Position numbers and translations under genes: made by a program. Below, piece after piece: positions 21,059-27,751 of a stretch of DNA of 27,751 nt. The notes below the pieces were generated by a model. That model searched no databases. It was given only the letters and a program-made list of their open reading frames with translations, and was not told the origin of the DNA. The stretch's first letter is position 1. Every line of letters begins with the position of its first letter. The stretch comes from Phycisphaerae bacterium (GTDB taxonomy: Bacteria > Planctomycetota > Phycisphaerae > UBA1845 > PWPN01): assembly GCA_035384605.1 (NCBI GenBank), contig DAOOIV010000074.1, positions 1 to 27,751 on the forward strand, in the 5' to 3' direction.

Positions 21059-22480
21059 TCACCTCATGTTCATCACGATCCGATGCTGTCCGTCGAGCGT
21101 GGCCGGTATCACAGGTTCGTGTGGTTGACCGTCCAGCGCGAAGGAAGCGATACGAGTGCCGGAGTTGCGTATGGTGACATCCAGGGTCATGTCGCGATAC
21201 TTGACTCCCGTCAGCTGCAAAGTCTCAAATCGCGGCGGGACGGTCGGTTGAAAACACAGTTCGTCCGGCTGGAAACGCATGCCGAACAGGTCGTAGTAGA
21301 TCATCCGCAGGTAGCCGGTGGCACTCCAGGTCTGATGCGGCTCGCCGGCCCACAGGCGAACCTTGCCGCGGTCGACCTGCAAGCCGCCATAGGGCTCGCC
21401 GGTGATCGGATGGTAGATCTCCTTGAATTCGCGGTGGCGGTCGGCCATGTCGGCCAAGGCGGTCAATTCCTTGTCGAACAGATCCAACCGACCGTGCATC
21501 GCGGCCGCCGACGCCCAGAAGCCCTGGATAAACGGCCAGACGGTGCCGTTATGCCGGCCGAAGGTCATGCCGTCCGGACTGGCAAACCACGGGAACACCG
21601 GCCAGACGCAGGGAATACCGTATGGCGCGACATATTGATTGTCGAGCACGGCCCGGGCCTGTTCGGGCGACGCGATACCGAAGAGAATCGCGAAGGCGTG
21701 GCCGAGGCCCTCCATGTACTGCTCGCAACGTCCGGTGGGATCGGTGAAGTAGGCGTAGCAGCCTTTCTCGGGCAGCCAGAGGTGCCGATTGATTGCTCCC
21801 CCGACCGCATCGCCCTGAGTCCGCAACGACTCGTTGACCTGCGCGTCGAGACCGAGCCGCCGCCCCATCAGGTCGGCGATCCAATACGCGTTGGCATAAA
21901 GGCAATTAGTGCTCAGGGCCTTCATGCGGATCTTGCCGACTTCCGGGTGAGCAGCCGGCCAGTCGAGAATGCCCGATGATCCGCCAGCGTCGTTGTACGG
22001 TTCCGGATACGCGGCCACACCGTCGCCGTAGCTGGCGGGACCCTGAAAGAGCCCCATTTCGGGATCGAGCTCGGTCTCTTCGAAGTACCGCAGCGAGTTG
22101 ACCGTCGCCGCGTGGGCCAGTTCGAGGAACTCATGGTCGCCGGTGACGCAGTAGTAGTGCCACGCGCCCGTGGTCCAAGCGATAGCATCCCAGTACTGCC
22201 CGCCGATGCGAACCAGGCCGTCATCTTCGATCAGCGTGCTGATCAGCGTGTTCCGGGCGGCCTCAGGCGTCAGGAGGGCGGCTGCGTTCCACACATTGAA
22301 CGCGCAGTCGCGTGTCCACGGCGACTTGTAGGTCTGGCCGGCCATGATCGAAGGCGCCGGCTCGTCGAGCAGGCCGTCTTTCCATGGCTTGATGTTGCGG
22401 CAGAGCGTCTCGACGGCCAGATCGTGGCAGCGGTCGAAAACGCTGATTCCGGACTCAAGATGTACGTTCGGCTTGGTCAT
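21059..22480 (-). CDS. Six-hairpin (alpha/alpha)6 glycosidase, MGH1/GH63-like
   Basis: The 473-residue protein has no export signal and is probably cytoplasmic. It resembles amylo-alpha-1,6-glucosidase/GH63/mannosylglycerate-hydrolase-like (alpha/alpha)6-barrel enzymes. Typical blocks are TYKSPWTRDCAFNVW near the N-terminus, GQYWDAIAWTTGAWHYY, LSTNCLYANAYWIADLMGRR, RHNGTVWPFIQGFWA (the W-x-x-x-W substrate loop), and WSATGYLRMIYYDLFGM. A C-terminal beta-sandwich tail follows (VKYRDMTLDVTIRNSG). It should hydrolyse an alpha-linked oligosaccharide; the exact linkage cannot be deduced. The start is uncertain: ATG 22480 is chosen because similarity begins there. The frame is open to an ATG at 22579, but that adds a basic, unconserved stretch and its GAGG is only two bases away. 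It follows the toroid protein by 205 bases on the same strand. Confidence 0.75.
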   Translation of the reverse strand: MTKPNVHLESGISVFDRCHDLAVETLCRNIKPWKDGLLDEPAPSIMAGQTYKSPWTRDCAFNVWNAAALLTPEAARNTLISTLIEDDGLVRIGGQYWDAIAWTTGAWHYYCVTGDHEFLELAHAATVNSLRYFEETELDPEMGLFQGPASYGDGVAAYPEPYNDAGGSSGILDWPAAHPEVGKIRMKALSTNCLYANAYWIADLMGRRLGLDAQVNESLRTQGDAVGGAINRHLWLPEKGCYAYFTDPTGRCEQYMEGLGHAFAILFGIASPEQARAVLDNQYVAPYGIPCVWPVFPWFASPDGMTFGRHNGTVWPFIQGFWASAAAMHGRLDLFDKELTALADMADRHREFKEIYHPITGEPYGGLQVDRGKVRLWAGEPHQTWSATGYLRMIYYDLFGMRFQPDELCFQPTVPPRFETLQLTGVKYRDMTLDVTIRNSGTRIASFALDGQPHEPVIPATLDGQHRIVMNMR

Positions 22481-22685
22481 GGGATACGGCGTAAGCAGCG
22501 TGCCAGTCCTTATCTCTTTTTGCGACAAAAACCTACGACTATGAGGCCGTGGAGGTCGACATGTCGATGCCTTCGCCATATCCTCAGAACATGTCGTGCA
22601 CGAACGTCGGCAAGGTCAGCCTCAACTGAAAACGAGTTGGCACGACGACTTCTTTGCCATTCGCAAGACGAAGCGTGTTCCACCA

Positions 22686-23951
22686 TCAGGGTTTCCCGGC
22701 ACCGGTATCAATCACTTTGACCGATCCGTCCGGCAGCAGCCCGACCTGGTAGCGGTATCCCTGCCCGCGGGGGTTGTCTGCCAGTGGGTTGGGAAGCTGG
22801 CAGTCCTCCCAGTGCAGATACGCGGCAATAATGCCTAGACCGTACAGCGTCGTGTACTGCAAACCGACGTTAGACGGGTCTCCGCGCGCGATTAGGGTTC
22901 GCCCATCGGGTAGCACCCAGGACTCATAGTCCTTGGCCAGCGACTCCAGAACTTCAAGAAGCTCATCGTACCGGTAATCGGACACTTCCAGACAATAAGC
23001 AGTCACTTCGGCCGCGTTCCGCGGAACGCAGGAATTGGCCCCGTGCTTGTACCAGTCGCCGTTGCGGGAATGCTCGATCATGGCGTCGGCCAATTCGCGG
23101 GTGTGCGGCACGTGCATGCCCATCTTGAAATACAGGCGCCCGATGACCTTGAGTGTTCCGCCGATGCGTCGCATCAGTTCCGCGGATGGCGGCCCCCAAA
23201 GCCCGTCGTCCGGATCCTGGTGCGAGAGGATCTGCTGAACGCCCTTTTCCAGATCCGGGATCAGTTCGACCTGGCCGCTGTTGATTGCTTCGAAGATCTC
23301 AACGGCCTGGAAACCGGTGTGCGAGCCGACACCCCAGCCGCCATTCTGCCAGTCAGGATCCTCGCGGCTTCGTTCCAGGAAGACGCGAGTCTCGATCTTC
23401 TTGTCGGTCCCCGTGGTGGTCCACTTGTACAGCGGCTCACCGCCAAGCTGACCGATGAGACCCACGACGTATTTCTCGTTGACCTGCCGCTTGGGGTCAC
23501 GGGGGTCCTTGAAGCGCCCGGTGGCCGGATCCTGCCAGCTTTGCCAGAACTTGAGGGCTTTGGTGCGAGCGGCGTCATCGAGCGGGCCGACTTTATCATA
23601 AAGGTTGTATTGCCTGACGAGACCGGCAAAGGTACACGACCCCATCTCGTCATACGGATAACCCTGGTCAGGAACAGTCTTGGCCAAGCCCCAGACCTCG
23701 CCGTCCTTGTACAGATGTTTCTCGATGAGAATGTCGGCGAGCCGGTCCGGGATGGCGTTGAAGCGAGCAGGCGTCCGGCCAGGCGTTTGCTTGCGCACGC
23801 GTTCAAGAATCCGGCGATTGCGTAAGGTCGTTTCCGCCGGCCGTGTTCGGGCAGACGGTTCGCTCGTCGGGGCGGCTATTCCAGATGCCACGACGACGAG
23901 CAGGATCACCAGACCGCAGCACCGTCCGACCGTCATATCTAACAGGCACAT
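22686..23951 (-). CDS. Exported protein with alpha/alpha-toroid-like repeats, function unknown
   Basis: The 421-residue protein has a clear signal peptide (GLVILLVVVASGIAAP). After a basic linker come helix pairs with aromatic/Gly turns (GYPYDEMGSCTFAGLVRQYN, DPATGRFKDPRD, WQNGGWGVGSHTGFQAVE, DPDDGLWGPPSAELMRRIGG, GDWYKHGANSCVP, WVLPDGRTLIARGDPSNVG). The recurring G-x-W and D-x-D-G-x-W turns recall (alpha/alpha) toroids such as terpene-cyclase-like, polysaccharide lyase and glycosidase folds, but I recognise no catalytic motif. It is probably periplasmic. Start ATG 23951 has AGGA six bases upstream. It lies 37 bases behind the sulfatase, so the two are almost certainly co-transcribed. A role in glycan handling is an inference from that. 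Confidence 0.8.
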   Translation of the reverse strand: MCLLDMTVGRCCGLVILLVVVASGIAAPTSEPSARTRPAETTLRNRRILERVRKQTPGRTPARFNAIPDRLADILIEKHLYKDGEVWGLAKTVPDQGYPYDEMGSCTFAGLVRQYNLYDKVGPLDDAARTKALKFWQSWQDPATGRFKDPRDPKRQVNEKYVVGLIGQLGGEPLYKWTTTGTDKKIETRVFLERSREDPDWQNGGWGVGSHTGFQAVEIFEAINSGQVELIPDLEKGVQQILSHQDPDDGLWGPPSAELMRRIGGTLKVIGRLYFKMGMHVPHTRELADAMIEHSRNGDWYKHGANSCVPRNAAEVTAYCLEVSDYRYDELLEVLESLAKDYESWVLPDGRTLIARGDPSNVGLQYTTLYGLGIIAAYLHWEDCQLPNPLADNPRGQGYRYQVGLLPDGSVKVIDTGAGKP

Positions 23952-23988
23952 TGTTGATCCTGACTATCGTCCGGTCCTCCGAAGTTGC

Positions 23989-25296
23989 TCAACGGGTGGG
24001 CCAGTACTCCGATTCGGTTCTGGCAGTTTTCAGATAATCCTCGATGCGGGCCAGAATCTCCGGGTGTTCCGCCGCGATGTTGTTCGTTTCGCCGACGTCG
24101 CTCTTGAGGTTATAGAGTTCGATCTTTCCGCTATTGTGCTTGATCGCCTTCCAGTCGCCCATTCGGACGGCCTGGACCAGGTTGGCCTGATTGAACTCCC
24201 AGTACATGAAGTCGTGCTGCTTCTGCGACTCGCTCAACAGGGCCGGAAGCATTGAAATCCCGTCGATGTTCTTCGGCGGCGAGATTCCGGCGACCTCGGC
24301 CGCGGTGGGCAAGAAATCCCACATTGCCCAGACCTGGTCGCTGACCGCGCCGGCTTTGATCTTTCCCGGCCAGCGGGCAATCATCGGCACGCGAATGCCG
24401 CCTTCATACAACTGCCCTTTTGTTCCACGCAGCGGACCATTGCTGCTGAAATGCCTGAGCGTGCCGCCGCCGTCTGGCGCGCCGTTATCGCTACAGAAAA
24501 AGACCAGCGTCCTGTCGTCCAGCTTCAGGTCTTTGAGCAGTTTCATCAGCTTGCCGATGTCGGCGTCCTGGCGCGTGATCATGGCCGCGTAGTTCTTGCA
24601 CGGTTGCGGCCAGTCCCTGTCTGAGTACGGCGCATCGCTCGGGACCTCGAGCTTGCCGTGGGGAATCGTGTAGGCCAGATAAAGGAAGAAAGGTTTGTCC
24701 TTGTTGCGTTCGACGAAGGACAGGGCTTCCTGCGTGAACAAGTCGTGAGAGTACTGCTTGCCCTGGCCGTTGACGTTACCCTCCAGCGTGTATTTCTCCT
24801 CGTTCCTCCACAGGTAATCGGGATAGTAGCTGTGCGCATGCGCCTGGTTCAGATAACCGAACCAATAATCGAACCCTTGCTTGTTGGGCACGCCGGTCGT
24901 CTCGGGTTCACCGAGGCCCCACTTGCCGACGACACCGGTCGAATAGCCGGCCTTTTTCAGCAGTTCGGCGACGGTGAAGTCCTCCGGACGCAGGGGCACG
25001 CGCTCGAGGATCGAACTCTTGTTATCGCGCACCCACGCATGTCCGGTGTGCAGGCCGGTCATCAGACAGCAACGAGCCGGGGCGCATACGGTGCAGCCGG
25101 AATAGAACTGGGTGAATCGCATCCCTTCTGCCGCCAGTTGGTCGATGTTGGGCGTCCTGATGAGCTTCTGGCCGTAACAGCCAAGGTCGCCGTAGCCCAT
25201 GTCGTCGGCCATGACATAGATGATGTTCGGTGTTTGAGCTCCGACAACCGTGGACGCGCAAATCGCAAGAGCCAGGAACGGGATCAGGAGTCGCAT
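23989..25296 (-). CDS. Secreted Cys-type sulfatase (arylsulfatase family S1)
   Basis: The 435-residue enzyme removes sulfate esters, probably from a polysaccharide. A signal peptide (about 1-20, ending VVGA) exports it. PNIIYVMADDMGYGDLG supplies two calcium-ligand Asps (D31, D32). The active-site box is C71-APAR, followed by CCLMTG, where Cys71 would be converted to formylglycine by an anaerobic-type sulfatase-maturating enzyme. The fourth position is Ala, not the common Ser. VVGKWGLG, CSDNGAP, and the C-terminal ELYNLKSDVGETNNIA complete the family signature. Length is typical. Start ATG 25296 has AGAGGTGA just upstream. First of a likely three-gene run with the toroid protein and glycosidase. 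No maturase gene is in the window. Confidence 0.95.
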   Translation of the reverse strand: MRLLIPFLALAICASTVVGAQTPNIIYVMADDMGYGDLGCYGQKLIRTPNIDQLAAEGMRFTQFYSGCTVCAPARCCLMTGLHTGHAWVRDNKSSILERVPLRPEDFTVAELLKKAGYSTGVVGKWGLGEPETTGVPNKQGFDYWFGYLNQAHAHSYYPDYLWRNEEKYTLEGNVNGQGKQYSHDLFTQEALSFVERNKDKPFFLYLAYTIPHGKLEVPSDAPYSDRDWPQPCKNYAAMITRQDADIGKLMKLLKDLKLDDRTLVFFCSDNGAPDGGGTLRHFSSNGPLRGTKGQLYEGGIRVPMIARWPGKIKAGAVSDQVWAMWDFLPTAAEVAGISPPKNIDGISMLPALLSESQKQHDFMYWEFNQANLVQAVRMGDWKAIKHNSGKIELYNLKSDVGETNNIAAEHPEILARIEDYLKTARTESEYWPTR

Positions 25297-25462
25297 ACGT
25301 CACCTCTGCCATGCTTGGCATCTTCGCAGGACCGCGGGAATCTTCGACCTCAGGACGGACAACCATCTTACCTCGAGACTTCAGCCGAGTCAGCCCCCTA
25401 GCCGCTCGCAATCATCCCGCAGAGATCTCGCGGATACCGGGCAGCCGAGACTGATTGTCAGG

Positions 25463-26536
25463 TCATTGAAACAGGGGGCAGGAGCCCCCGTGCTTGGCGT
25501 GGTAATCCTGATGATACTCTTCGGCCTCGTAAAAAGGACCAGCCGGCTCGATGGTGGTAGCGATTCTCTTCCCACGAAACCGGTCCTTGGCAGCCTGCTC
25601 CTCGATAAACGCCTTGGCTTGCTTGAGCTGCTCGTCATCGGCGGCGAAAATCGCGGAGCGATACTGCGAACCGACGTCCGGGCCCTGGCGGTTGAGCTGC
25701 GTGGGGTCGTGGAACTTGAAGAACCATTCGAGGAGCTGCCGATAGGTCACCTGTGCCGGGTCAAAAGTGACGCGGACGGTCTCGGCATGACCCGTGCGGC
25801 CGGAGCACACCTGCTTGTACGTTGGGTTGACTGCCTTGCCGCCCTGATATCCCGAGACGGCATCGGCGACGCCGGGCACCTGCTGGAACCGGTCTTCAAT
25901 TCCCCAGAAACAGCCGCCCGCGAAGTAGGCTGTCTCAAGCTTGAGCGGACGCGATTCCGGCGGAAGCTCCTTACCGGCAGGATAAAACCTCAGCGAGACG
26001 GAATTCAGACAATGGCGAAGTCCCGTAGGCGGGGGACCATCCTCGAAAACGTGCCCGAGGTGCGAGCCGCATCTGGCGCAGAGCGTCTCCGTGCGGACCA
26101 TGCCGTGGCTGATGTCTCGCTGATGTCGAATATGATCCGGGTCGAACGGCCGATAGAAGCTCGGCCAGCCGGTGCCGGATTCGAACTTGCTGTCGGACGA
26201 ATACAACGGCAGGCCGCACAGTCGGCACACGTACGTGCCTTTTTCCTTGTTGTTCAATAAGTGTCCGCAAAACGGCGCCTCGGTACCTTTTTCGAGCAAA
26301 ACCCGCCGCTCTGCTGGTTCGAGACCCTTCGCAAGTTCCTGGATTCTTTCATGGGTCAACGGCCGAATGTCATAACCGCTTCGTGAGATCATGCGTTGTT
26401 TGACTCCACCGGCAGGACGGGTTGCTAACGATTGCTTTTCCGAGCGCCGGCTGCTTTGACCTGCGACTTCCATGACCAGAAGCGCGCAGCCCGCGACAGC
26501 CAGCAGGACGATTGCAGGAAGACCGAAAGTTCGCAT
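25463..26536 (-). CDS. msrBA: Bifunctional methionine sulfoxide reductase MsrB-MsrA, putative lipoprotein
   Basis: The 357-residue protein reduces both stereoisomers of methionine sulfoxide in damaged proteins. The MsrB domain comes first (about 50-190), with zinc ligands C104/C107 and C153/C156, GTGWPSF, and catalytic Cys176 in GLRHCLNS. MsrA follows (about 200-355) with GGCFWGIE (Cys209), HDPTQLNRQG, GSQYRS and EEYHQDY. This is the B-A order, not the A-B order of Neisseria PilB. The N-terminus (PAIVLLAVAGC, Cys17) is a good lipobox, so it should face the periplasm. Start ATG 26536 with a G-run eight bases upstream. Electrons would have to come from an exported thioredoxin system not seen here. 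Gaps of 166 and 253 bases suggest it is a single-gene unit. Confidence 0.94.
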   Translation of the reverse strand: MRTFGLPAIVLLAVAGCALLVMEVAGQSSRRSEKQSLATRPAGGVKQRMISRSGYDIRPLTHERIQELAKGLEPAERRVLLEKGTEAPFCGHLLNNKEKGTYVCRLCGLPLYSSDSKFESGTGWPSFYRPFDPDHIRHQRDISHGMVRTETLCARCGSHLGHVFEDGPPPTGLRHCLNSVSLRFYPAGKELPPESRPLKLETAYFAGGCFWGIEDRFQQVPGVADAVSGYQGGKAVNPTYKQVCSGRTGHAETVRVTFDPAQVTYRQLLEWFFKFHDPTQLNRQGPDVGSQYRSAIFAADDEQLKQAKAFIEEQAAKDRFRGKRIATTIEPAGPFYEAEEYHQDYHAKHGGSCPLFQ

Positions 26537-26789
26537 ACTGTGCCCCCGCGAAAAGGGTCTTATGGGCGGGCCGGGCCATCGCCGCTTTCGCCAGGAGCCC
26601 GTCTCCCGGTGCCATGATGCACTTACGGCCCTTAATTCTAGGACTTGTTGCCTGCCAAGGCCCGTTCAAATCGGTCGTTGGCTGCATTGGCAACCGATGA
26701 AATCACCCCCCGCTCCGAGTACGCATCGATTCCGGGCGCCCGGTCACATTCAGAACACCCTTTGCACGGCCGTCGAGTCTGCCCGGTGA

Positions 26790-27751
26790 CTAACGAACCC
26801 GGCGGGATGCCGTTTGCTGCTGCGGTTCGATTCCGTTTTCCAGGCCCTGGGATTTCGGTTTGAAGCCGCCAGACGGCGGCTTCGGGTTCCGTACCGGCGC
26901 CGGCGGCACGGACACGGGTTCCCCCAGAGCAAGATCGATCTTCATCGCGGGCGTTCTCAACACCCACCATCGGCGTAACCGAAGCACCGGCCGAACAATC
27001 GGCTGGTAGAGCAGAATCTTGTACGACTTCCGGCAAAGATAGTAAGCGCCCATCAGCATCGACATGCAGATCCTGCGATCCAGGCAACGCCGCACGAACC
27101 GGTTGGTGACCAGGCCGATGAAACGGTGAGTCAGCCACGGCGGTGCGCCGAGGTTACGCAGATGCAGCACCAGCCGCAGCATGATGGCCAGATAGTCCAG
27201 CTTGAAGACATGCACGCTTCCTGTGTAAGTGCGGTGGTACGCCTCCTCGTGGCGGGCTCCGATAATGCCGTCGCTCCTGGCTCGTTCATAAAGCGGTGAA
27301 CCAGGGAAGAGGGCCAACGGAAAGATGCGCAGGGCCGCAGCCTTTCGGTGATGATCGGCCACAAACCGCATTGTTTCAATGATGTTGGCATCGCTTTCGT
27401 AGGGGTTATTGACGATATAGTGATACTCGGCCGGAAGTCGATATCGATGCAGCAGGTCCATTGCCATCGCGATGCGATCGACCGGTGTGCGGCGGTGGTA
27501 GATGTTGTACAGGGTATCACAGCTGCCGCTTTGGATCCCCATACTCACCAGGGCGATCGGCATCCGTGACAAGACAGCGATCTTGTCCTCGGTGACCAGT
27601 TCCGGATGGGCGTCGACTTCCAGCGGACGTCCGACGCGGCGCGTGTATCCGTCGGCAAACGCCGCAATCTCTTCGGCCGGTCGAACAAAGAAAAGGGCAT
27701 CCACGATGTTGACTGCGCTGATGCCCGGGAAACGGCGGCACATTTCTTCGA
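26790..27751 (-). CDS. Radical SAM protein, C-terminal part (5'-truncated by window edge)
   Basis: The frame is open through the right edge, reading EEMCRRFPGISAVNIVDALF, so the ATG at 27743 is internal. The missing 5' part should carry the CxxxCxxC iron-sulfur motif and perhaps a B12-binding domain; neither can be confirmed. What remains is the second half of a radical SAM barrel: PLEVDAHPELVTEDKI, SMGIQSGSCDTLYNIYHRRT, YHYIVNNPYESDANIIETMR, and ALFPGSPLYERA. About 150 residues of helical C-terminal extension follow, including a long basic region (LTHRFIGLVTNRFVRRCLDR). The pattern matches B12-binding-type radical SAM proteins such as methylthiotransferase-like or BchE-like enzymes. Substrate unknown. 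The last 40 residues are Pro/Lys/Gln-rich and probably disordered. Confidence 0.82.
   Translation of the reverse strand, partial: EEMCRRFPGISAVNIVDALFFVRPAEEIAAFADGYTRRVGRPLEVDAHPELVTEDKIAVLSRMPIALVSMGIQSGSCDTLYNIYHRRTPVDRIAMAMDLLHRYRLPAEYHYIVNNPYESDANIIETMRFVADHHRKAAALRIFPLALFPGSPLYERARSDGIIGARHEEAYHRTYTGSVHVFKLDYLAIMLRLVLHLRNLGAPPWLTHRFIGLVTNRFVRRCLDRRICMSMLMGAYYLCRKSYKILLYQPIVRPVLRLRRWWVLRTPAMKIDLALGEPVSVPPAPVRNPKPPSGGFKPKSQGLENGIEPQQQTASRRVR

Noticed and set aside
21083..21979. Plus-strand frame of 298 codons opposite the six-hairpin glycosidase
   Set aside because: The minus frame carries the family motifs; this one has none.
26638..26820. Minus-strand frame ending in a CKGCSEC motif, downstream of and overlapping the radical SAM 3' end
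   Set aside because: The Cys cluster is attractive as a small metal-binding protein, but there is no start codon with a ribosome binding site, and the upstream part is the radical SAM gene read out of frame.

Overview
The window is a GC-rich stretch of bacterial chromosome with densely packed genes and long antisense open frames. A Planctomycetota bacterium, possibly of the Phycisphaerae type, fits best. This is an inference from the mix of genes: a Cys-type sulfatase, secreted polysaccharide-active enzymes, a very long Ser/Gly-rich secreted TPR protein, a bifunctional MsrB-MsrA protein and an eukaryote-type branching enzyme. There is no rRNA or tRNA gene to confirm it. Both ends cut through genes: the 5' part of a CbiM-CbiN gene is missing on the left, and the 5' part of a radical SAM gene is missing on the right.

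Region 1 (1-8465, all + strand): the end of a cobalt/nickel ECF transporter operon (cbiMN, cbiQ, cbiO); a CBS-less arabinose-5-phosphate isomerase (KDO branch of LPS synthesis); a 1036-residue secreted GH106-like glycosidase lipoprotein; and a GH13_8-type glycogen branching enzyme. Region 2 (8559-13518, all - strand): reading 13518 to 8559, a DUF192 lipoprotein, a SpoIIE/RsbU-type PP2C phosphatase with a degenerate receiver domain, a HAD hydrolase, and the Ser/Gly-rich TPR protein. The spacing allows a single transcript. Region 3 (13700-19422): single housekeeping genes on alternating strands: an NhaD-like Na+/H+ antiporter with a His-rich exported head, rsgA, pyrF with a recognisable promoter, and a secreted metallophosphoesterase.

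Region 4 (19423-21058) is the odd part. It is about 1.6 kb without an intact gene. It holds a cluster of nested palindromes, a possible broken minus-strand gene, a C-terminal remnant of an IS66-family transposase, and, directly abutting it in another frame, the C-terminal third of an alpha/beta-hydrolase-like protein. It looks like a scar left by insertion and deletion. Region 5 (21059-27751, all - strand): the radical SAM protein, an MsrB-MsrA lipoprotein, a sulfatase, a secreted alpha/alpha-toroid-like protein of unknown function, and a six-hairpin glycosidase. The last three are closely spaced and look like a small module for degrading a sulfated glycan.

I see no CRISPR array, phage block, toxin-antitoxin pair, tRNA or rRNA. 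The observations most worth following are the unassigned glycosidase, the sulfatase/toroid/glycosidase module, the multi-domain Ser/His/Tyr-rich TPR protein, the His-rich antiporter head, and the IS66/hydrolase scar.
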